The notes: a model not told the origin generated them from the sequence alone. Shown: positions 1 through 6,646, numbered from the stretch's first letter. The stretch is 11,169 nt of DNA from Pseudobdellovibrionaceae bacterium (GCA_913776405.1 CAJYOV010000043.1:1-11169); one strand, 5' to 3'. Numbers and translations are program-made.

Positions 1-3
1 CTT

Positions 4-606
4 ATGCGAAAGCTTGTTTTGGCTTCCCAATCCCCACGCCGTAGAGAACTTCTAGAGCAAGCGGGGTTTGCGTTTACAGTTTCTCCTCTTCAAATATCGG
101 AAATTCCGGACGAAAACCTGAATTTGACCGACCAGGTCCGCGACATCGCTAGACGGAAAGCAACAGCCTGGCTAGACACGGCTAAGCCCTCGGAAAAGCA
201 GGGCATTTTGCTGCTTACCTCTGATACAGTTGTCGTTTTAAATGACACCCTTCTTGGCAAGCCGAAGGACCAGAACGAAAACCTGTCGTTTCTTCGACAG
301 CTCTCGGGTCGAGTTCACAAGGTGATTACGGCCGTTTGTCTAGTCGAGGGTGAAACAGGTCAGCTGGTCGTCGATCACGACGTCGCGCGCATTCACTTTC
401 GGAATTTGAGTGAAGAGGAAATGCGAGCTTACGTCGAAAGCGAAAACGGTCTCGATAAAGCAGGCGGTTACGGAATTCAAAGTGAAGCTGGAAAGTTCGT
501 GGCTAAGCTTGAAGGCTCTTTCGATACGGTGATGGGTTTGCCAGTGAAACTCGTTTCGGATTTGATCGCTAAAAAGGGATGGGTCGTTGAACGTCGGACT
601 TCGTGA
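4..606 (+). CDS. maf: Maf-family nucleoside triphosphate pyrophosphatase (YhdE-like)
   Basis: This 200-aa cytoplasmic enzyme of the Maf/HAM1 fold hydrolyses non-canonical or excess nucleoside triphosphates to the monophosphate and pyrophosphate; the family is linked to septum control and nucleotide-pool sanitation. The N-terminal phosphate-binding motif SQSPRRRELL is at residues 8-17, the SDT motif with the likely catalytic Asp74 at 73-75, GKPKD at 85-89, SGRVHKV at 101-107 and KAGGYGIQ at 152-159. The SPRR form and the IQ motif favour the YhdE (dTTP/UTP) type over the YceF type, which usually has SPYR. Length is normal for the family. The ATG follows only three bases of window, so no ribosome binding site can be seen, but the protein starts exactly as family members do. 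The 3' end overlaps yggS by 20 nt, which suggests an operon. Confidence 0.96.
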   Translation: MRKLVLASQSPRRRELLEQAGFAFTVSPLQISEIPDENLNLTDQVRDIARRKATAWLDTAKPSEKQGILLLTSDTVVVLNDTLLGKPKDQNENLSFLRQLSGRVHKVITAVCLVEGETGQLVVDHDVARIHFRNLSEEEMRAYVESENGLDKAGGYGIQSEAGKFVAKLEGSFDTVMGLPVKLVSDLIAKKGWVVERRTS

Positions 607-1300
607 ACTCAGAGCCAACTTGATCGAAGTGAAAACGAAAATCGAAGCGGCCTGTGCGCGCTCGAATCGTTCGGCAACAGCTGTGGAGCTCGTTGCGGTT
701 TCAAAAACGAAGCCGATCGAGTTGATCATGGCCGCGAGTGATGCGGGCCAGACACTTTTCGGTGAAAATTACGTGCAAGAAGCCGTCGAAAAAGTCGACC
801 TTTTCCCAGGCGCGCGCTGGCATTTTATTGGCAGTCTCCAAACAAACAAAATCAAACAAATCGCCGGAAAATTCGAACTCGTTCACAGCGTCGATCGACT
901 CAAAGTTGCAGCGGAGCTTTCAAAAGTTTCTGTCTCAGCGGGTGTCGTGCAAGACATCCTTCTGCAAATTCACGTGGGTGATGAAGCGACAAAGCATGGG
1001 GTCTCAGAACTCGAAGCTCCAGGTGTGATCGAATCGATTTTTCAACTTCCGAATTTGCGGCTTCGAGGCCTGATGGCGCTACCGCCTTTAACTGAGAATG
1101 AGTCAAAAGCTCGCTCGCAATTTGCCAGTTTGCGTTCTAATCTTGAAAAGTGGCGCGAGAAGTACGTCTCGCACAAAGAGAAAGCACACTTCAAAGAACT
1201 CTCTATGGGTACGAGTTCAGACTACGAATGGGCGATTCTCGAAGGTGCGACACTTGTTCGTGTCGGTACAAGTCTCTTTGGCGAACGGAGCGTTCTTTGA
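587..1300 (+). CDS. yggS: YggS/PROSC-family PLP homeostasis protein
   Basis: This 237-aa cytoplasmic protein has the alanine-racemase-like TIM barrel of the YggS/PLPBP family, which binds pyridoxal phosphate and buffers PLP and amino-acid pools without a known catalytic reaction. The PLP lysine is Lys40 in VAVSKTKP. Other family motifs are FGENYVQE (57-64), HFIGSLQTNK (78-87), HSVDR (99-103) and the C-terminal SMGTSSDYEWAI (206-217) with VRVGTSLFGER (224-234), whose Arg225 and Gly227 should hold the phosphate. The chosen start is TTG at 587, inside the end of maf, with the purine-rich stretch aaaaaggga at 571-579 as ribosome binding site; no in-frame ATG gives the family N-terminus. Its stop TGA overlaps the TTG start of proC (TTGA, 1297-1300). 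yggS beside proC is a widely conserved pairing. Confidence 0.95.
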   Translation: MNVGLRELRANLIEVKTKIEAACARSNRSATAVELVAVSKTKPIELIMAASDAGQTLFGENYVQEAVEKVDLFPGARWHFIGSLQTNKIKQIAGKFELVHSVDRLKVAAELSKVSVSAGVVQDILLQIHVGDEATKHGVSELEAPGVIESIFQLPNLRLRGLMALPPLTENESKARSQFASLRSNLEKWREKYVSHKEKAHFKELSMGTSSDYEWAILEGATLVRVGTSLFGERSVL

Positions 1301-2142
1301 CAGGCCCCTCACTCATCAGGCAGCGCAAGATCGGCTTTATTGGTGCGGGCAACATGGCTCAAGCCATTATGAAAGCTCTGGTCGATTCTCAAGCGGTGCC
1401 TCTTGCAAATCTTTATGCAACGAATCGGTCGCCAGGCAAGCTGCTTAAAGTTCAAGAAACCTTAGGCATCACGCCAGTGAAGACAAATGAAGAGCTCATC
1501 GACCTGTGCGACATCGTGATCCTCGCAGTGAAGCCGCAAGATCTTGTCGGTGTTCTTGAGCCAATTGCTTCGTCTTTTCATGAATCTCAGATTGTGATCT
1601 CGCTTGCTGCGGGCTTTAGTCTCCAATCACTGAAGCGTCTTCTTCCGAATGTGATTGGTCTAGCGCGCGCGATGCCGAATACGCCGGCCCACATTCGAAA
1701 AGCCGTCGTGGGTTATTGCCTCGCTGAAGGCGCAGAAGCTTACGAAGCCTCAGTTGAAGAGGTCTTAGGCCCACTTGGAATCGTCGTACCTGTCGAAGAG
1801 GGCGAACTCTTCGAGGCGTTAACGGTGAGCTGCGGAAGCGGGCCCGGCTTCATTTTTGAGATGATGATGTACTGGCAGGAATGGCTCGAGGAACACGGCT
1901 TCGAGAGCCCCGTCGCAAAGCAGATGGTGATTCAAACATTCTTAGGCGCAGCAGAGCTAGCAGCTCAATCGGGCGAGATCTCAATTCAAGAACTTCAAGA
2001 TCGCGTGGTCTCGAAAAAGGGTGTGACCGCAGCGGGTCTTCAATCGATGCGCGAGCTCGAGATCGAGCGCGCGCTTCGTTACAGCTTCGAGAAAGCCGTC
2101 ATCCGCGATCAGGAAATTGCCCGCGGAACATCGAAACAATAA
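1297..2142 (+). CDS. proC: Pyrroline-5-carboxylate reductase family protein (divergent ProC)
   Basis: This 281-aa cytoplasmic enzyme would reduce 1-pyrroline-5-carboxylate to proline with NAD(P)H, the last step of proline synthesis. The Rossmann motif KIGFIGAGNMAQAI is at residues 11-24, VKPQDL at 78-83 and AMPNTPAHI at 125-133; the C-terminal helical dimer domain holds QTFLGAAEL (213-221). The TTG start at 1297 overlaps the yggS stop and has GGAG at 1287-1290 six bases upstream; starting farther upstream would add residues read from inside yggS. Two active-site motifs differ from the family norm: SGSGPAY reads CGSGPGF (179-185) and SPGGTT reads SKKGVT (239-244). The enzyme may therefore be a divergent true ProC or a paralogue with altered substrate. 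The fold assignment is firm, the exact reaction less so. Confidence 0.88.
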   Translation: MTGPSLIRQRKIGFIGAGNMAQAIMKALVDSQAVPLANLYATNRSPGKLLKVQETLGITPVKTNEELIDLCDIVILAVKPQDLVGVLEPIASSFHESQIVISLAAGFSLQSLKRLLPNVIGLARAMPNTPAHIRKAVVGYCLAEGAEAYEASVEEVLGPLGIVVPVEEGELFEALTVSCGSGPGFIFEMMMYWQEWLEEHGFESPVAKQMVIQTFLGAAELAAQSGEISIQELQDRVVSKKGVTAAGLQSMRELEIERALRYSFEKAVIRDQEIARGTSKQ

Positions 2143-2496
2143 TTAGCGTCTAACGACGTGGCAGATATACGTTTCGCAATTTTCCTGACCGACGTAAAAG
2201 CGATCTAAGAATTTTGCCGGGCGATACTTCACGCAATTGATGTCTTTCGTGTACTTCGCTTTTGCACCCGGAACACGCTCAGGAACGTCGCCTTCTTGCG
2301 GCGTCACTTCGTCCGTGTCGAGCTCTTCGTAAGTATCTTTCGCGTAGTCACCTTCGAGCTTTTGGATCTGAAGACCGCCAAAGCTTGACGTGATTGTCGA
2401 TTTGGGAGCTGAGTTACACTGCTCAAGCGCATAGCTTGGTTGAGCAATCAAAGTGCCAGTTAACGCCAATAGAGATGCAAAAAGTACCGCTTTCAC
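2143..2496 (-). CDS. Small exported four-cysteine protein, unknown function
   Basis: I do not recognise this 117-aa protein. It has a clear signal peptide (residues 1-23, hydrophobic core VLFASLLALTGTLIA, likely cut after SYA). The mature part of about 94 residues has four cysteines (27, 88, 107, 112), which fits two disulfides in the periplasm or outside the cell. The middle, about 48-80, is acidic and probably flexible; the basic C-terminal part holds three of the cysteines and ends in HVVRR. The start is GTG at 2496, with AAAGG nine bases upstream on the minus strand. The stop codon abuts that of proC, so the two convergent genes share no spacer. The lipoprotein gene lies 63 nt upstream on the same strand without a visible terminator between them, so co-transcription is possible. 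Confidence 0.72.
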   Translation of the reverse strand: MKAVLFASLLALTGTLIAQPSYALEQCNSAPKSTITSSFGGLQIQKLEGDYAKDTYEELDTDEVTPQEGDVPERVPGAKAKYTKDINCVKYRPAKFLDRFYVGQENCETYICHVVRR

Positions 2497-2559
2497 GTGG
2501 GAAACGCCTTTCAGAACGAGTTCAGACCTGTTTGCGTTTGTGATTGCAGCTCGGGCCAG

Positions 2560-3576
2560 TTATGGCTCTGTGTTCGTCGGATCGGATTTAGGAAGGGTCT
2601 TACCCGGGTTTTCTTTTACCCATTTGGCGTAGGCAACGCGGTCCATATCTAGGTAAGGGCCGTAGCCGATCGCCTTTAGGATTTTTGCGAAGTCCTCGTA
2701 AGGACTAGTCGAATACCCACCACCCGCAAGTCCCTCGAGGAGAAGCGTTGTAATCTCACGTGTTGTAACGGACGGGTTCTTAAGCTTTCTGTATTTCGGT
2801 GCGTGAAGAACAAGGTTATAGACGGACTCGTGTAGAGCCAGTGCGATGAGGTCTTCGTCGCTCATGCGCGCCAGAAGTTTCGCGTCGTAATCGAGCGCGG
2901 CCACTCGTTCAGAAAACAGAGTTTGGCGAACAGCTTGAGCAAAGATGCAGTTCTTAGCGTTTGTGACTTTGGGATCGAAGTCTTTCGTCAGACGCAAGCC
3001 TGTTTCAGACGGGCTCCACTCGATGTTGTCCCAAACGTCCATGAGAGCCTGAGAAAAACGATCCTCTTTACTGCCGTTGAAAGCAGATTGCTTCGTTGCT
3101 GCAAGACGGTCGTAGATTTCTGCGAGCGACACTTTCATCACTCGGATGGGTCTCGGAAGTTCGGTGTAGCCCCACTTCTTCGTGCCGGCCTCAATCTTTC
3201 CAGCAACATCTTTCAGAAGAGCGCGAACAAGTTTTTTCTGCCCCGGCTTTTCGAGCAGATCGAGCGTCTCGACACTTACGATTTCAGAACCCAAAATATC
3301 GCCGAACGGGTCCATCGCGATCTGATCGACAGCAGAATTCTTGACGAGTGTGTTCTTTAATTTTTCTGCAGCCTCAGCCGTCATACAGACGCGAACGTGA
3401 CCACCTCCGACGGAGGAGCCGCCGCCCATCGAGTTTTTTGGCGTCGTCGAAGTTGCGGACGGGTCGTTCGCGTTGATGTCGCTTGCAGGTCCAATAGCTC
3501 CTGGCTTCGCACAACCAATGACGGCGACCGAAGTAGCAAGTGCGAGAGTAAGGAGCATGTTTTTGAAACCCAGCAT
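2560..3576 (-). CDS. Predicted lipoprotein with GGGHVRVC and HE motifs, unknown function
   Basis: This 338-aa protein is a predicted lipoprotein: hydrophobic residues 7-20 end in a VIGC lipobox with Cys22 as the lipidated residue, followed by a low-complexity Ser/Thr/Asn/Gly linker (about 28-58). The mature domain opens with GGGHVRVC (57-64) and later EIVSVETLDLLE (98-109). From memory, similar GGD/GGG-V-x-C plus SVE-LDL-E openings occur in uncharacterised exported proteins of Bdellovibrio-like bacteria; I could not check this. A helix with LALHESVYNLVLH (246-258) carries His249, Glu250 and His258, which might bind metal, but it is not an HExxH zincin motif. Cysteines 64 and 210 could pair. 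The start is ATG at 3576, with AAGGG just upstream. The three-gene exported unit lies 98 nt upstream on the same strand. Confidence 0.8.
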   Translation of the reverse strand: MLGFKNMLLTLALATSVAVIGCAKPGAIGPASDINANDPSATSTTPKNSMGGGSSVGGGHVRVCMTAEAAEKLKNTLVKNSAVDQIAMDPFGDILGSEIVSVETLDLLEKPGQKKLVRALLKDVAGKIEAGTKKWGYTELPRPIRVMKVSLAEIYDRLAATKQSAFNGSKEDRFSQALMDVWDNIEWSPSETGLRLTKDFDPKVTNAKNCIFAQAVRQTLFSERVAALDYDAKLLARMSDEDLIALALHESVYNLVLHAPKYRKLKNPSVTTREITTLLLEGLAGGGYSTSPYEDFAKILKAIGYGPYLDMDRVAYAKWVKENPGKTLPKSDPTNTEP

Positions 3577-3636
3577 AGACCCTTAAGAGAGCAGGGTTTG
3601 TGCCCCGGTCGTCGAAAGCCTGGTGGTTCTGAGGTG

Positions 3637-3649
3637 TCTAAACTTTAGA
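3637..3649. repeat. Short palindrome TCTAAA-C-TTTAGA
   Basis: A perfect inverted repeat with 6-bp arms and a one-base centre sits in the 98-nt gap between the 265-aa gene and the lipoprotein gene, 61 nt upstream of the lipoprotein ATG. Its position would suit an operator, but it is short and AT-rich, so chance occurrence is possible. No U-tract follows, so it is not a terminator. Confidence 0.3.
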
Positions 3650-3674
3650 TAGGTGCCCTCGAGTGGCGCTTCAC

Positions 3675-4472
3675 CTAGATTGCGTCAATCATGGCTTCGA
3701 GTTGATCAAGCTGCTGATTCATCTGGTTGAATTGCTGAGCCTGTTCGATGCGAAGTTGCTCCGCTGCGAGCTGCTGTTGCTTTTCTGAGAGCTCCAGATG
3801 ATGAAACATCATCAGCGCATTTACGGTCAGAACCATATATCCGATTGCTTTACGAAGTCGCTTGTAAGTGTCGACCTTGCTTTGATGTGTGACGTTATAA
3901 GCTTGTTGCAATTCATCGATATGAGCGTCAACACCGTCGATAGAAATCTGAGTTAAAAGATCTGGCGGAACTGAACGGTCAAACCGCTTCGGCAAATTCA
4001 GCGTTAGCGAAGTCCAGAGCGTTTTCATCGCTTTTGTCTCGAGAAGACGCTGTATCTGATAACGGAGGCGATTGGCTGCCGAAAGATCGGCAGGCATTTT
4101 CAAGAGGTAAGGCTTTAGACCCTCTTTCATTAAAGATGTCTCTGCCCACTCGATTAATTCTTCAGGCTTTTCATGAAAATCGCGACCGCGATTGTCGATC
4201 AAGCCTTGGCGTATTTGAAGTTTGCGAAGCAGATCATAACTTTCAGCAATTCTCTTCTCGAACGTTGCGGTCGTGTACGCGAAAGACGGGTTCCATTTTT
4301 TAAAGTAACGCTTAAAGAGGAGCTTACTGACGGTATCGCGATTCTCATCGATCCCCAATTTCAGCGCATACTCTTTTGCGGGTGTCTCGTTCACGAAAAC
4401 ATTTTCGCAAGTGAAACCGGCAAAGGCTGCTTGGCTAGCAAAGAAGATGAGGAAAATCGCGATGGCTTTCAT
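3675..4472 (-). CDS. Exported protein with membrane segment and Gln-rich C-terminal coiled coil
   Basis: I do not recognise this 265-aa protein. It has a signal peptide (1-18, cut after AFA), then a mostly alpha-helical, charged domain (about 25-205) with one cysteine (22). A hydrophobic stretch (209-224, IGYMVLTVNALMMF) could be a membrane anchor. From 226 to the end runs a strongly heptad-like, glutamine-rich coiled coil (LELSEKQQQLAAEQLRIEQ and on to the C-terminus). If the anchor spans the inner membrane, the bulk would be periplasmic and the coil cytoplasmic; this topology is inferred. The start is ATG at 4472 with a weak ribosome binding site, 14 nt after the stop of the preceding gene, so it is probably translated with its neighbours as the last gene of a three-gene unit. 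Confidence 0.78.
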   Translation of the reverse strand: MKAIAIFLIFFASQAAFAGFTCENVFVNETPAKEYALKLGIDENRDTVSKLLFKRYFKKWNPSFAYTTATFEKRIAESYDLLRKLQIRQGLIDNRGRDFHEKPEELIEWAETSLMKEGLKPYLLKMPADLSAANRLRYQIQRLLETKAMKTLWTSLTLNLPKRFDRSVPPDLLTQISIDGVDAHIDELQQAYNVTHQSKVDTYKRLRKAIGYMVLTVNALMMFHHLELSEKQQQLAAEQLRIEQAQQFNQMNQQLDQLEAMIDAI

Positions 4473-4486
4473 TTTGGTCTCGCTTG

Positions 4487-4954
4487 TTACATCTGTGAAC
4501 GGAGTTGATCTTCTTTAACTTCAAGAAGGGCTTGAATCCGAACCAGTCGTTTTTCAAGTTCTAGCAGTTGGCGATGTGACAAGACGAATGCGATCCCGGA
4601 ACCCACCGCCGTTGCGCCGACGCCGAGGGTTGCTGCACCCGCTCCTAAAGTAGGGATGACGAAGATGAGGCCCGTTACACTGCCATTTGCTGCTCGAGAC
4701 AGTGCACCGGTGAGAGCTGCGAGGCCCACGGTCATAACGATCGTCGTGCCGGCCGCCCCAGCTGCTGCTGAGCGCGCGGCGCGTGCCGAAGCGATCTGGT
4801 AATTGAGATCTGCAACTTCGCTTTGGAGTGCCAGAACTTTCTCGAGGCGGTCAAAGGCAGATGCTTGACGGCTCGTTGTTTGACCTGCGAATGCGCGTGG
4901 GGCGAATGATGTGAACGAAAGAGCTGCGACAAGAACAGTTGCTACGAATTTCAT
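4487..4954 (-). CDS. Exported coiled-coil protein with glycine-zipper heptad repeat
   Basis: I do not recognise this 155-aa protein. It has a signal peptide (1-23, cut after AFA), a first amphipathic helix (about 33-60, FDRLEKVLALQSEVADL), and an Ala/Gly-rich hydrophobic hairpin made of segments at about 62-85 and 93-126. A second charged coil (127-154, LLELEKRLVRIQALLEVKEDQ) ends the protein. Within the second hydrophobic segment, residues 103-123 form three in-register heptads, LGAGAAT / LGVGATA / VGSGIAF, with GxG in the same place each time: a glycine zipper suited to tight helix packing in a membrane. The start is ATG at 4954 with AGGAG six bases upstream. It sits between two other exported-protein genes (gaps of 14 and 36 nt) in an apparent operon, and may pair with the coiled coil of the 265-aa protein. 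Confidence 0.8.
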   Translation of the reverse strand: MKFVATVLVAALSFTSFAPRAFAGQTTSRQASAFDRLEKVLALQSEVADLNYQIASARAARSAAAGAAGTTIVMTVGLAALTGALSRAANGSVTGLIFVIPTLGAGAATLGVGATAVGSGIAFVLSHRQLLELEKRLVRIQALLEVKEDQLRSQM

Positions 4955-4990
4955 AAAAGACTCCTAAGTGAATTGAGTTGGTTAAACGGA

Positions 4991-5590
4991 TTAGAAATTA
5001 AAGATTGAAAAAAAGGACTGGCTTAACGAAACGCTCTGCTCAGCTTGGATGACACCCTCTCCGAGCGAGCGAACTGCTACATCCGGATGATGAGCGTTGA
5101 AGGTGACCCGAGCTTTGTTGCAGAGGCGGTTCATCAACTTGATGACTTTTTGATTTACCGATGTGTTCGCATAGATTGAGCGGGCTTCTGCTACTCTGTT
5201 TTTTTCGCCTGAAATCAGATCGTAATCGATAGTGCCAGCGTAGAGTTTGAGTGCCGATGAGCCACCCGGTCGAACCGACGTGACGAGCTTAGCGATCTGT
5301 TTAAATTCAGAGTTGTTGGTCACGTTGAATTTGTGGCGCGTCGTTGAACCTAAATCGTTTGCGGTTCCGTTTTGATAAAAAGAACCGAACTCGAGAACAC
5401 CATTCTTTAAGTCCCAGTCTGAGCTCAAAGCGATCTCGCAAACGTAGCCAGCCATCGACGGCTCTTGAACGCGGAGTCTCACGGCATGGGTGATTTCTGA
5501 CGGTTGCTGTGAAGCCGCGAAAGCATTGATAGGGGCTGTTGCGCAGAACGAGGTCAGTATCAGGATCGAGTTCAAAATCGTCTTTCTCAT
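4991..5590 (-). CDS. Exported protein of unknown function, first gene of the three-gene unit
   Basis: I do not recognise this 199-aa protein. It has a signal peptide (about 1-26, hydrophobic core ILNSILILTSFCATA, cut near AFA). The mature protein is rich in short alternating segments typical of beta structure, for example VRLRVQEP, GVLEFGSFY, ALKLYAGTIDYDLI and RVTFNAHH. Cysteines 51 and 157 could form one disulfide. It ends with the aromatic-rich SFFSIFNF; a terminal Phe is typical of outer-membrane barrels, but the protein is small and lacks obvious regular strands, so a soluble periplasmic beta protein is the safer reading. The start is ATG at 5590 with GGAG seven bases upstream. It heads the leftward unit with the 155-aa and 265-aa genes and is divergent from the TIGR02147 regulator gene. 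Confidence 0.78.
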   Translation of the reverse strand: MRKTILNSILILTSFCATAPINAFAASQQPSEITHAVRLRVQEPSMAGYVCEIALSSDWDLKNGVLEFGSFYQNGTANDLGSTTRHKFNVTNNSEFKQIAKLVTSVRPGGSSALKLYAGTIDYDLISGEKNRVAEARSIYANTSVNQKVIKLMNRLCNKARVTFNAHHPDVAVRSLGEGVIQAEQSVSLSQSFFSIFNF

Positions 5591-5730
5591 ACAGATGCTC
5601 CGAGTCTGATGGCGGCCCTAGCTCGCCCGCGTTTAGTGTTGAATTCCTGAATAAGATACGATGCCTAATGCCTCGCGTCATGATTAAGTTTCTAATTTAG
5701 TGATCAAAAAGTTTAGCTGATACTAATTTA
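5591..5730. promoter_or_regulatory. Divergent intergenic region between exported-protein unit and TIGR02147 gene
   Basis: These 140 nt must carry promoters for both directions. The regulator-proximal third (5681-5730) is very AT-rich and repetitive: CTAATTTA occurs at 5692-5699 and again at 5723-5730, 31 bp apart (about three helical turns), each followed by RTGA. AAGTTT also occurs twice (5686-5691, 5709-5714). These could be operator half-sites for autoregulation. I could not resolve a convincing leftward promoter. Confidence 0.5.
5696..5724 (+). promoter_or_regulatory. Candidate promoter for TIGR02147 gene, possibly leaderless
   Basis: TTTAGT (5696-5701) and GATACT (5719-5724) are separated by 17 bp and match the -35 and -10 consensus in 3 of 6 and 4 of 6 positions. 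Transcription would start about seven bases after the -10, at or next to the ATG at 5731. That fits the lack of a ribosome binding site there. The match is weak and the call rests on the agreement of position. Confidence 0.3.
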
Positions 5731-6543
5731 ATGAAGTCTGTATTCGCATACGATGGCTATCGGCCTTTTTTACGGGACTGCTTCCCGAGTGCGGGCGAGG
5801 CGCGCGGGCAACGCCAGGCCCTAGCTCGCGAGCTTGGGTGTCAGACGTCCTTCTTGAGCCAAGTGCTGACTGAGCGTTCTCACATGTCTGAAGAGATGCT
5901 CCTCGCGACTTGCAGTTTTCTGCGGCTCAACCATGACGAGCTAGATTTTGTTCTTCTACTTCATCGCTACGAACGCGCAGGCTCGGCCGCACTGACAGCA
6001 CACTATGAGAAGAAGATCGAAGTTGTTCGTCGGGAGCAGAGCCAAGTCGAGACCGCGCTTGCGAATCAGGAGAACCTCTCGGGCGACGAGCAAACTCGCT
6101 ACTACTCAACGTGGCTTTATTCGGCGATCTATATCGCGACGATGTTGAAATCCGAGATGACCCTAGCGTCGCTGTCTCGCTTATTGATCGTTTCGGAAGC
6201 CGAGGTTTCGCGCGCGGCCGAATTTTTAGTCGAAGTAGGCCTCGTCAGAAAAAATGGGCTTACGTTCGAGACGGGAAGTCGTCGCGTGCATCTACAGCGG
6301 TCGTCGCCTCTTGCGGTGGCTGCGCACTCAACATGGCGAATTGAGAGTCTTCGGCATATTCAAAAACAAGCGCAGACGAATCTGCATTTTTCAGCGGTGT
6401 ACACGTTATCGAAGAAAGACTTTGGGAAGATCCGGAAAATGCTCGAAGAGCAAATTCTCGCGTGCGAAAAAGTCATCGCGCCCTCTAAGGAAGAGGAGAT
6501 CTGCGCGCTCAATATTGATCTGTTCCGTTACGGCGAGCCTTAG
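5731..6543 (+). CDS. TIGR02147-family DNA-binding regulator
   Basis: This 270-aa protein is a likely transcription regulator of the TIGR02147 family. The N-terminus has the family opening, VFAYDGYRPFLRDCF (4-18), followed by a helix-turn-helix-like stretch (26-50, ARELGCQTSFLSQVLTERS) and LSF-L-L-x-x-DE-like residues (63-73, FLRLNHDELDF). A predicted winged helix lies at about 143-185 (SLSRLLIVSEAEVSRAAEFL). The C-terminal family domain (218-267) has LHFSAVYTLSKKDFGKI and ends in ALNIDLFRYGEP, matching the usual LNIQLFP ending. Ligand and targets are unknown. The ATG at 5731 has no Shine-Dalgarno sequence before it, only an AT-rich run, so leaderless translation is plausible. It is divergent from the exported-protein unit, its most obvious regulatory target. 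Confidence 0.88.
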   Translation: MKSVFAYDGYRPFLRDCFPSAGEARGQRQALARELGCQTSFLSQVLTERSHMSEEMLLATCSFLRLNHDELDFVLLLHRYERAGSAALTAHYEKKIEVVRREQSQVETALANQENLSGDEQTRYYSTWLYSAIYIATMLKSEMTLASLSRLLIVSEAEVSRAAEFLVEVGLVRKNGLTFETGSRRVHLQRSSPLAVAAHSTWRIESLRHIQKQAQTNLHFSAVYTLSKKDFGKIRKMLEEQILACEKVIAPSKEEEICALNIDLFRYGEP

Positions 6544-6618
6544 AGTCGTTTAAGACGGGCATGGCAACGGTCTGAAGCTCTCTCGGGCCAGCCCAAGGTC
6601 GTGATTGATGAGACCGTA

Positions 6619-6646
6619 TTGCGAGGCGCCCCTTACGACCTTTAAT
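6619..6646 (+). promoter_or_regulatory. Candidate promoter upstream of divIVA-like gene
   Basis: TTGCGA (6619-6624) and TTTAAT (6641-6646) are 16 bp apart and match the -35 and -10 consensus in 4 of 6 and 5 of 6 positions. This would give a leader of about 78 nt before the ATG at 6731, containing the hairpin at 6669-6705. The rest of the gap between the regulator stop and this site (6544-6618) shows nothing I can identify. Confidence 0.4.

Noticed and set aside
340..729. Open frame of 129 codons on the minus strand across maf and yggS
   Set aside because: It lies antisense to two firmly identified overlapping genes and its translation shows no family motif.
1150..1296. Upstream extension of proC inside yggS
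   Set aside because: The added residues do not match ProC and are read from the yggS gene in another frame; TTG 1297 with GGAG upstream fits the family start.
2803..2832. Zincin metalloprotease motif in the lipoprotein
   Set aside because: The sequence is HE followed eight residues later by His, not HExxH, so the protease label is not supported.
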